A stretch of 64,000 bases of DNA from Polymorphum gilvum SL003B-26A1 (lineage in GTDB: Bacteria > Pseudomonadota > Alphaproteobacteria > Rhizobiales > Stappiaceae): contig NC_015259.1 of the NCBI RefSeq assembly GCF_000192745.1, positions 3,859,001-3,923,000 on the forward strand, written 5' to 3'. A model generated the notes under the pieces. The model ran no database searches. It saw only the letters and a list, made by a program, of their open reading frames with translations, and was not told the origin of the DNA. Both the position numbers and the translations under genes were made by a program. Of this stretch, positions 43,136-50,087 are shown piece by piece; the stretch's first letter is position 1, and the number at the start of each line of letters is the position of its first letter.

Positions 43136-45241
43136 TTACCGCTCCGGCCCGCCTCTATCGCGGTCTCTCTCGCGGGCGCGCCGCTCACGCGCCTCGCGCG
43201 CCTTCTTCATGCGGATGGCCTTCTCGCGGCGCGCCAGCTTCTCAAGCTCCTCCTGCGTCAGGGGCGTGCGCTCGTCCGCCGGCTTCAATCCGTCAGAAGG
43301 GATCAGGCCGGGCTTCCTGTCGCGCTCGCGCGGCCGGCCAGTATCTCCCGGCAGCGCACCCGCCGGCTTCGCCTCCGGCGTCGATCCGGGAGGCGCCGCA
43401 GGCGGCTTGACCGTCGGCGGCTGGCCGCCGGGGGCGACAGGCGTCCCACCGCGCACCCTGGCCGGATCGACCTTGGCGACGGGGAGCGGTGCGGGCTTGC
43501 CGCGCTCCTTGGCCTCCAGCTCGTCCCTGAGTCGCGCCACCACCGCGTCCGTTTTCGCGTCCATGCGCTTGAGGGATTCGGCATCGAATCCCGGCACGCT
43601 CTGATCGGGCAGCGGATCGAGACCCTGCTGTCCAGCCGGGGGCTTGCGCTTGAAGGTCGAGGGCTGGCCGGTATCGGGCAGCACGGTCGCGCGCGGCTTC
43701 GCGCCGCCGCCCGACGATGACGACCCGGACTTGCCGTCGCCCTTGTCGCCGCTGTCTGAGCCGCCCCCCTGATCGCCGTGACCGAGCTCGTCGAGGACGC
43801 GCGCGACAATGCGATCGACCTCCTCGTTCATCGCCTTCAGGCGGGCGGGATCGAGGTCTGGATGGGTGTCATCGGGCTGAAGCTCCGACGACGGGACGGC
43901 CTCCGGTATCTCGGCGACCGGACGGGCGACCGGCGTTGCGGCCGAAGGTGAAGATCCTCCCTGCGACACCGCGCGGCCCTCGGCCTGCGCATGGCGCGCC
44001 TTCATGCGCTCGATCAGGGCATCGACCTCGCGCGTCCGGTCTTGCTCATGCTGACGCGCGAGCGCATCGCGCTCCCCGGCCTGCGCCTCGCGCAGCCGGT
44101 CCCGCGCGTCGGCATGATCGGCCAGCAGGCTGCGGCCCTCGGCCCTGAGCCGCGCCCGCAGCAGGTTGAGCTGGCGGTCCTGCTCCATCTTGAAGGCGGC
44201 GAGCTTTGCATTGCGCTCGGCCTTGGCAGCACGCCCCTTCAAGGTGACGATCTCGCCAAGGCGGCGGATGAAGCCCGGCTTCAGCTCGTCCCGGTAGGCG
44301 TCATGGGCCGCGCGGGCGTCATGGACGGCGCTGCGCAGCTCCGCCATCGCCGCACGGCGGGCGGTAAGCTGCGCCATGCGCTGCGCGTCCTGAAGGGCCT
44401 CGAAGCTCCGGCTGTGGCGAAGTGCCAGCTCCGCCACGGCCTCGGCCGCGCGATCCCCCTGGGCCTTGTCCAGCCGGGCGAGCGCAAGGTCGATCACTTC
44501 GAGCTGTTCCTTCAGGCGCTCACGGTCGGCGTTGCGGTCCTTGACCGCCTCGTAGTCGCCGATCGTGCGCTCGGCCTTCTCCGGCTCGCCATTGCGCAAC
44601 GCCTCCGTTGCGGTCGGGCCGAGCTTCGGCTCCGGTTCGCGGTCCACACCCTGATTGGCAAGGCTGCGATGATCGACGCGGAGATTGAGGCCAAGCCGCT
44701 CGAAGAGCCGGTTCTGCGCCTCGGCCCAGGCCACCCGCGTCTCATGCAGAAACTCCTTGCCGTTCCAGGACCGCTCCTTGGGGCCGAAGGTGCCGAGCGT
44801 GAGCGCGCGGGTCGTCAGCATGACGTGCGCATGGTAGTTGCGCTCGTCGCCCGACGGGGAATGGCCGTGGATGGCGACATCCGCGATCATGCCCCGGCTG
44901 ACGAACCGCTCGTTCACGAATTGCCGGACCAGAGCCTCACGCTGCTGGTCGGTCAATTCGTGCGGCAGGGAGAGCAGGACCTCGCGGGAGAGCTGGGCGT
45001 CCTTGCGACGCTCGGCGGCCTCGACCGCGTTCCAGAGCTTGGCGCGGTCCTGCATCCAGTCGGGGGCGTTATCGGGTGCGAGAATGAAGGCGGCCTTGAC
45101 GTTCGACTTCCGGGTGAAGTCGTGCGTCTCGCCATAGGTCTGGTCAACGATCTTCTCGGAGGCGCGATAGGCGGCCGCCGCGACGGCCTTATGGCCGGCC
45201 GCGCGCGAGATGATCTTGAACTCGCAGCGATAGATCGCCAC
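43136..45241 (-). CDS. mobA: MobA/MobL (MobQ-type) relaxase
   Basis: A 701-residue conjugative relaxase that would nick oriT and pilot the strand. The N terminus AIYRCEFKIISRAAGHKAVA puts a Tyr at position 25, matching the catalytic Tyr of RSF1010-type MobA. The metal-binding histidines are in VAIHGHSPSGDERNYHAHVM. After about residue 260 it becomes coiled coil, then a Pro/Gly-rich tail. No separate helicase motif is visible. The start is GTG at 45241 with GGGAGA about 12 nt upstream; the ATG at 45430 would add 63 residues of no family character. Confidence 0.88.
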   Translation of the reverse strand: MAIYRCEFKIISRAAGHKAVAAAAYRASEKIVDQTYGETHDFTRKSNVKAAFILAPDNAPDWMQDRAKLWNAVEAAERRKDAQLSREVLLSLPHELTDQQREALVRQFVNERFVSRGMIADVAIHGHSPSGDERNYHAHVMLTTRALTLGTFGPKERSWNGKEFLHETRVAWAEAQNRLFERLGLNLRVDHRSLANQGVDREPEPKLGPTATEALRNGEPEKAERTIGDYEAVKDRNADRERLKEQLEVIDLALARLDKAQGDRAAEAVAELALRHSRSFEALQDAQRMAQLTARRAAMAELRSAVHDARAAHDAYRDELKPGFIRRLGEIVTLKGRAAKAERNAKLAAFKMEQDRQLNLLRARLRAEGRSLLADHADARDRLREAQAGERDALARQHEQDRTREVDALIERMKARHAQAEGRAVSQGGSSPSAATPVARPVAEIPEAVPSSELQPDDTHPDLDPARLKAMNEEVDRIVARVLDELGHGDQGGGSDSGDKGDGKSGSSSSGGGAKPRATVLPDTGQPSTFKRKPPAGQQGLDPLPDQSVPGFDAESLKRMDAKTDAVVARLRDELEAKERGKPAPLPVAKVDPARVRGGTPVAPGGQPPTVKPPAAPPGSTPEAKPAGALPGDTGRPRERDRKPGLIPSDGLKPADERTPLTQEELEKLARREKAIRMKKAREARERRARERDRDRGGPER

Positions 45242-45568
45242 CGATGGGTCTCCCTGCCGCCCGGCCAGTCCAGAGGGGCCGCCTCCCTCTGGGCGTGATC
45301 GAACGGCGCTTGTGTTCGCGGGTTCGGGCAGCGCCCGTGCCGAAGCGCCAAAGGCGCGCAGGCGAGGGGAAGCCCTGCGGCGAGGGGATACCTCCCCTTG
45401 AGCACCTAGCGCGGAACATTGCGCCAGCAATGTATAACCGCGCTATTATAGTTTCACACGCTTCAGCTTTCCAATTCCTTAACGCATTTGTGGTAATCTG
45501 GACACATGCACCGAAATCCGGCACGATGGGGGCAACTCGCACCACGATTCAATCGCCTGGCTCGACCG
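45242..45568. other. Relaxase-traD divergent gap with oriT candidate hairpin
   Basis: No gene seen in 327 bp. ACATTGC-GCCA-GCAATGT at 45415-45432 is a perfect short hairpin followed by an AT-rich tract (CGCGCTATTATAG). oriT of MobQ elements usually lies next to the relaxase gene and contains such a hairpin beside the nick site. The AT-rich part also likely holds the divergent promoters. Confidence 0.45.
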
Positions 45569-46012
45569 ATGGCCCCTCGCAACTCACGCGACGCGCTGCT
45601 CGAAAAGCGCCGCAGGATCGAAGCGCAATTGAAGGCGCTCGATGCGCGTGATCGTGAGCAACAGCGCAAGGACGACACCCGCCGCAAGATCATCATCGGC
45701 GGGCTGGTCATGGCGGAGATGGAAAGCGACGCGGACCTGCGGGCCGCAGTGCGCCGCCTGATCGAAGAGAAGGCCGGTGACAAGGACCGGGACTTCCTCG
45801 CGGAATGGCTGGCATCCGTAGCGTCGCCGTCGCTCGAAGATGCCGCCGGATCACGGCAGGCGCAGGCCCCCAAGGCCGCGCCGCCCGTGCCACAAGAGAC
45901 ACCGCATACGGCGGCAAGAGAAGCTCCGGCAAAGTCGTCGCTGATCCTGCCGGGTCAGGGCGGCACGGCGGACAAGCCGCCGTCAAAGCCGTCCATCATA
46001 TTAAGGCCGTGA
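45569..46012 (+). CDS. traD: TraD-type accessory mobilisation protein
   Basis: A 147-residue basic protein. RDALLEKRRRIEAQLKALDA then RKDDTRRKIIIGGLVMAEME is the signature of the small TraD relaxosome protein of Ti-type and related systems (not the F-plasmid coupling protein of the same name). The C-terminal third is Pro/Ala-rich. It is divergent from the relaxase and 20 bp before traG. The ATG at 45569 begins family sequence; one at 45506 is a less likely alternative. Confidence 0.75.
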   Translation: MAPRNSRDALLEKRRRIEAQLKALDARDREQQRKDDTRRKIIIGGLVMAEMESDADLRAAVRRLIEEKAGDKDRDFLAEWLASVASPSLEDAAGSRQAQAPKAAPPVPQETPHTAAREAPAKSSLILPGQGGTADKPPSKPSIILRP

Positions 46013-46032
46013 CATAGCACAGGGGTGTCGCA

Positions 46033-48192
46033 ATGGCGGGAAAGGACGACAAGGACAAAGCCGGCAAGCCGCCGTTCAGTCCCTTCCCGGCCAGCGGCGC
46101 GTTCGGCAAGCCGCCTCCGATGTTCCAGAACCTTCAGGACGGCGATGCGGCCCGGCCGGCGGAGCCGCCAAGGACGGCCGCCGGGAAAGCAGACGATGAG
46201 GCGAAGGGCGCGGATGCGCCTTCGCCCTTGGCCAATGTCGCCGCCAGGGCGCCGGAGCTGAAGGCCACGCTGGGGCGGTTCGGGCGCGATGCGCTCGGCC
46301 GCTTGAACGCGGCCGGGGCGGCGCTGCGGGAGACGGCCACGGCGACCGATAGCGAGACGCCCAAGCGTCCAGCAAAGCCGACGCCGCAGCCCGATGCGCC
46401 GAAGGCGCGGGGGCAAGCGGCGGAGTCACAGAAAGGCGCATGGGCGCGCTACCGGCGCGGCCTGATCGTTTTCGTGGTCGGGGCATGGCTGGTCTTTGAA
46501 CATGCGCGGCGCAACGTCCCGCCCGCATTGGTGGGCGGGCAGCCGCCCGAAGCTTTCCTGTTCTCCCAGCTCGGCGCGAACGCCCTCGCCGCCGTCGCGG
46601 GTCTGATCCTCGGCCTCGTCCCGGTGCTGCTCATGACGCGGTTCCGCGATATCGGCCTCGCGCTGCTGGGGGTGCTGCTGCTTTATTTCATCTTCCTGCC
46701 CGTGGTCGGCACGGGGATGGTGTTTTTCACCGGCGCGGCCGCCGTGGTCGGCGGCATCGCGCTCGGCGTGTGGTGGTTCGGCAAGGAAGGCGTCTCCCTC
46801 CCGGAGACCTTCGGCACGTCACGATGGGCGAAGCTGAAAGACCTCACCGATGCCGGCCTGACCGGCGAGGAAGGCTTTCGGCTCGGCGCCTTCCGGGAGG
46901 GCAAGGAGGAAGCGATCATCCGCTATGCGGGATCGCGTCACCTCCTGACCGTCGCGCCGACGCGCGCCGGCAAGGGCGTCGCGGCGATCGTGCCGAACCT
47001 GCTCACCTATCGCGGCTCGGCGCTCGTGATCGACCCGAAGGGAGAGAACGCGCTGATCACGGCCAAGCGCCGCGTGGCGCTTGGCCAGGCCGTCCACCTG
47101 CTCGATCCGTGGAACATCGCCGCCGGCAAGCTCGGCATGAAGCCCGCGCGGTTCAACCCGCTCGACATGCTGCGGCCCGACGATCCCGATCTCGTCGAGA
47201 ACGCCAACCTGATCGCCGACGCGCTCGTCGTATCGTCGGGCGGGGCGAATGATCGCTTCTGGGACGACGAAGCGCGCGCGATGATCGTGGGCCTCATCCT
47301 ATGGGTCGTCACCGCGCCGCAGGAAGAGGGCAAGCGCACGCTCGGCCGCGTGCGCGACCTGCTCGTCCTCGAACCCAAGGAGCTATTCGGGGTGTTCGGG
47401 CGGATGATCGAATCCGATCATCCCGTGGTCGAATCCTCCGGCACCCGCGCCATGCAAAAAGAGGAGAAGGTCTTCTCGAACGTGCTGGCGACGGCACAGT
47501 CGCACACCAACATGCTCGACTCCCCGCGCATCCGGGAAAGCCTCTCCGGCTCCGATCTATCCTTCGCCGATCTGAAGGCGAAGCCCTCGACCGTGTTCCT
47601 GATCCTGCCGGCCGACCGCCTCGACACCTATGGCCGCTGGCTGCGGCTGCTGGTGCAACAGGCGATCCTCGTCAACGCCCGCAACATCGAGGCCACCCCC
47701 GCGCGGCCGATCCTGTTCCTGCTCGACGAGATGGCGGCCCTCGGCCGCCTGACGATGGTCGAGCAAGCCTTCGGCCTCATGGCGGGCTTCGGCATGCAGC
47801 TCTGGGGGATCGTACAAGACCTGTCCCAGCTCCGTCGCCTCTACGGCGACGGCTGGGAGACCTTCATCGGCAATTCCGGGGTGTTGCAGTATTTCGGGAG
47901 CCGGGACCGCATGACGGCGGAGTATTTCTCCGCCCTGTGCGGCGTGGCGACGGTGTGGAACATCTCGACCGCCGTGTCGTCGGCGATGGGCGGCGGAAGC
48001 CGCGAGTCGGAAAGCCGGACGACGGCGAACGCGCAACGCTCGCTCGCCTATCCCGACGAACTGATGACGCTCCGGCAGGAGCGCCAGCTTCTGTTCGTCG
48101 AGAACGGCTATCCGATCCTCGCCGACAAGACGCCTTGGTTCGCCGATCCCGCCCTGGAGGGGCTCGGCAACGATCTGCACAAGCCGCGCTGA
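46033..48192 (+). CDS. traG: TraG/VirD4-type coupling protein
   Basis: A 719-residue type IV coupling protein linking the relaxosome to a secretion channel. A Pro/Ala-rich cytoplasmic N terminus (1-140) is followed by membrane helices (GLIVFVVGAWLVFEHA, LAAVAGLILGLVPVLLM, IGLALLGVLLLYFIFLPVVG). The ATPase domain has Walker A VAPTRAGKGVAAIVPNL and Walker B LFLLDEMAALGRL. The proline-rich extension is longer than in many TraG proteins. No trb/virB genes follow, so the element probably relies on a secretion system encoded elsewhere. Confidence 0.9.
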   Translation: MAGKDDKDKAGKPPFSPFPASGAFGKPPPMFQNLQDGDAARPAEPPRTAAGKADDEAKGADAPSPLANVAARAPELKATLGRFGRDALGRLNAAGAALRETATATDSETPKRPAKPTPQPDAPKARGQAAESQKGAWARYRRGLIVFVVGAWLVFEHARRNVPPALVGGQPPEAFLFSQLGANALAAVAGLILGLVPVLLMTRFRDIGLALLGVLLLYFIFLPVVGTGMVFFTGAAAVVGGIALGVWWFGKEGVSLPETFGTSRWAKLKDLTDAGLTGEEGFRLGAFREGKEEAIIRYAGSRHLLTVAPTRAGKGVAAIVPNLLTYRGSALVIDPKGENALITAKRRVALGQAVHLLDPWNIAAGKLGMKPARFNPLDMLRPDDPDLVENANLIADALVVSSGGANDRFWDDEARAMIVGLILWVVTAPQEEGKRTLGRVRDLLVLEPKELFGVFGRMIESDHPVVESSGTRAMQKEEKVFSNVLATAQSHTNMLDSPRIRESLSGSDLSFADLKAKPSTVFLILPADRLDTYGRWLRLLVQQAILVNARNIEATPARPILFLLDEMAALGRLTMVEQAFGLMAGFGMQLWGIVQDLSQLRRLYGDGWETFIGNSGVLQYFGSRDRMTAEYFSALCGVATVWNISTAVSSAMGGGSRESESRTTANAQRSLAYPDELMTLRQERQLLFVENGYPILADKTPWFADPALEGLGNDLHKPR

Positions 48193-48305
48193 AGGCGGTG
48201 GCGCGGCACTCGCCGCGCCCTTCCTTGCCGGGCGCACCGCCCGGCGCCATCGTGCCGCAGCCCAAGACGGGACGCCTTCCCGCCGGGGCGGGAAGGTCGA
48301 GGGGC

Positions 48306-48530
48306 CTATTGCCCCTCTTTCTCCTCCTTGGCGTCCTCCGGGCGGTTCTCGCGGATCACGAAGCGGCCGGTCTTCATCGGGATCATGTCGAGGTCGAGGT
48401 TGAAGCCCTTGCCGTCCTTGTGCGCCCAGGCGGCGCCGATGCGGTTCCAGCGGGCTTTGTCTTCTTTGCCGGTGACGTGGAACACGGCGTGGGTGGGCTT
48501 CTTGCTTTTCGTGGTTTCGGTGGTGGTCAT
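48306..48530 (-). CDS. Small conserved island protein
   Basis: A 74-residue protein, MTTTETTKSKKPTHAVFHVT followed by RWNRIGAAWAHKDGKGFNLD and MIPMKTGRFVIRENRP. I recognise it only as a kind of small conserved protein seen in alphaproteobacterial conjugative elements; the function is unknown. It has a strong AGGAGA ribosome site and a long structured leader shared with the 56827-57186 gene. Confidence 0.75.
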   Translation of the reverse strand: MTTTETTKSKKPTHAVFHVTGKEDKARWNRIGAAWAHKDGKGFNLDLDMIPMKTGRFVIRENRPEDAKEEKEGQ

Positions 48531-48666
48531 GATCGTATCTCCTGATCTTGGGTTCCAAGACCGCGACCCTCGCGGCCTTACGGGGGACATTCGGGCCGAT
48601 CCCGTGAGGCCGGGGCGCAAGGGGTAACACGGCCCCGAAGGGGGTGGTGCGGGCATCCCCTTGCGC
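48531..48666 (-). ncRNA. Structured 5' leader (copy 1 of a covarying pair)
   Basis: In the sense (minus) direction a 10-bp stem GCGCAAGGGG (48666-48657) / CCCCTTGCGC (48624-48615) encloses GCCCGCACCACCCCC, a C(TTCG)G-capped hairpin and GGCCGTGTT. A second hairpin, GGCCGCGAGGGTCGCGGTC, precedes the ribosome site AGGAGA. Copy 2 is at 57187-57309 with the same loop and compensatory stem changes. The upstream stretch 48667-48957 shows no gene apart from this leader. Confidence 0.6.
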
Positions 48667-48957
48667 GACGGCCGGGATGGGCCTTGCTCCTCCCGAAAAA
48701 AGGCCGTGCGGGGGGCGTTCGCCGGAACCTCGTTCCATGATCGGGACGGTCATGCGTCTCCTCCGCCGAAAGGCAGAAGCCGCCACGAAGTGGCTCCGTA
48801 TTCCCTCGTGCCGGGAACCAAGCCCGCCCGCTCCGGCCACTGTCCGATGCGATCGGACCGTAAGGGCATCAAGCCTGCGCTCCCGCCCTGTGCGCGATGA
48901 CGCCGCTCAATCCGATCCAACGGAGCCGCAGCATCAAAGGAGAAGGAAAGGTGGGCG

Positions 48958-49044
48958 ATGACCGCACTCGACCCTTGCAAGAAGGATTGTCACCGAATGG
49001 CCGAAACGGGCGCTTGCGGCCGGTTCGGGGAGCAACGCGAGTAA
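48958..49044 (+). CDS. Possible 28-residue cysteine-containing microprotein
   Basis: ATG at 48958 after purine-rich AAAGGAGAAGGAAAGG opens MTALDPCKKDCHRMAETGAC then GRFGEQRE and a TAA. Cysteines at 7, 11 and 20 with many charged residues could form a small metal site. Support is limited to the ribosome-site-like sequence and composition; conservation would decide. Confidence 0.35.
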   Translation: MTALDPCKKDCHRMAETGACGRFGEQRE

Positions 49045-49224
49045 AGCCTGACCCGAAGGGCTTGCAAATATTCCAAAATCGAACGCACCACTAAGCTGCT
49101 CAATACTCTGAATTGAGAATCTTGGACATTCATCGTTAACTACTTGTTTCTTATTTCCTCATGTATAATGACCATACATTGCAGAAAGCAAAGCATTATA
49201 GAAAATATCTACTAGGAGATTTTG

Positions 49225-49962
49225 ATGAAAACGGTAACACAAGAAAAGGGATTTACGCTCGTCGAGCTAGCAATTGTGATGGTCATCATTGGATTGCTGA
49301 TCGGCGGCATTTTGAAGGGCCAAGAGCTTATCAAGAACGCGTCAGTTTCGGCAACAGCTGCACAGCTCAAGGCATTTGAAGCGGCCTACACGACCTTTAT
49401 CGACGTTTACGGTGGGAAGCCTGGCGATCTGTCCACTGCCACCGCCAAAATACAAGCCTGCATTGGCGGGAACCGCTGTCGCAATGGTGACGGGAATGGC
49501 TGGATTTGGCACGCCAACAGCTCTATGAGCAATCCTGGCGCGACTGACGAAGGCGTCGCCGGCGAGCTGTATCAGGCCCTGAAGCACATGGCGGCAGCCG
49601 ACCTCATCGGCGGCATTCGCCTGAACACCGCACCTGGAACTGACGCGCTCATCAGCGCGAAAATCGGTGGCTACCTGTATCTTGGAGACATCCTTGGAAA
49701 CGCATCCTATCACCGAGGCTCCGGTACGGCGTTCACACCGGCCGGAATCTATGTGAGCCAGTCGCTGCACCAGAATGCCAACCCCCGTTCGGGCCGGGTA
49801 AACACGCCTTCCGAAACAGCACGTCTTGATCGGAAGATCGACGATGGTGTTCCTGGCACGGGGTCGCTTCTTGCATTTGGTCAAGAAACCTGCGTCAACG
49901 GTCGCAACTATCGCGAAAATAACACCGAGAAGCTGTGCGCCTTCGGATACAAGATCAGATAA
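49225..49962 (+). CDS. Prepilin-like type IV pilin/pseudopilin protein
   Basis: A 245-residue protein with a class III signal: KTVTQEKG/FTLVELAIVMVIIGLL, cleavage after Gly with Glu at +5 and a hydrophobic helix. The long C-terminal head has paired cysteines (IQACIGGNRC, QETCVNGRNY, KLCAFGY) that may form disulphides. AGGAG 6 nt before ATG 49225 sets the start. No prepilin peptidase, ATPase or secretin is in the window, so it must use machinery elsewhere. The surrounding DNA is AT-richer than the island backbone, and a strong terminator follows. Confidence 0.85.
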   Translation: MKTVTQEKGFTLVELAIVMVIIGLLIGGILKGQELIKNASVSATAAQLKAFEAAYTTFIDVYGGKPGDLSTATAKIQACIGGNRCRNGDGNGWIWHANSSMSNPGATDEGVAGELYQALKHMAAADLIGGIRLNTAPGTDALISAKIGGYLYLGDILGNASYHRGSGTAFTPAGIYVSQSLHQNANPRSGRVNTPSETARLDRKIDDGVPGTGSLLAFGQETCVNGRNYRENNTEKLCAFGYKIR

Positions 49963-49985
49963 ATGGCACACCACCGAGACAAAAG

Positions 49986-50014
49986 AACGCCCCTGAAATA
50001 TCAGGGGCGTTTTA
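49986..50014 (+). terminator. Rho-independent terminator after the prepilin gene
   Basis: AACGCCCCTGA, loop AATA, TCAGGGGCGTT followed by TTAGTTTT: an 11-bp perfect stem with a T-rich tail, 23 bp after the prepilin stop. It probably also serves the convergent FG-GAP gene. Confidence 0.9.
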
Positions 50015-50087
50015 GTTTTCTGACATAGCCGCAGTAAATGAGCTATACCATCAATATATCATACCCGATTGAAATCGGAAACAAGCA

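Noticed and set aside
47557-48840. 427-codon minus-strand frame antisense to traG
   Set aside because: Shadow of traG coding sequence with no ribosome site or domain.
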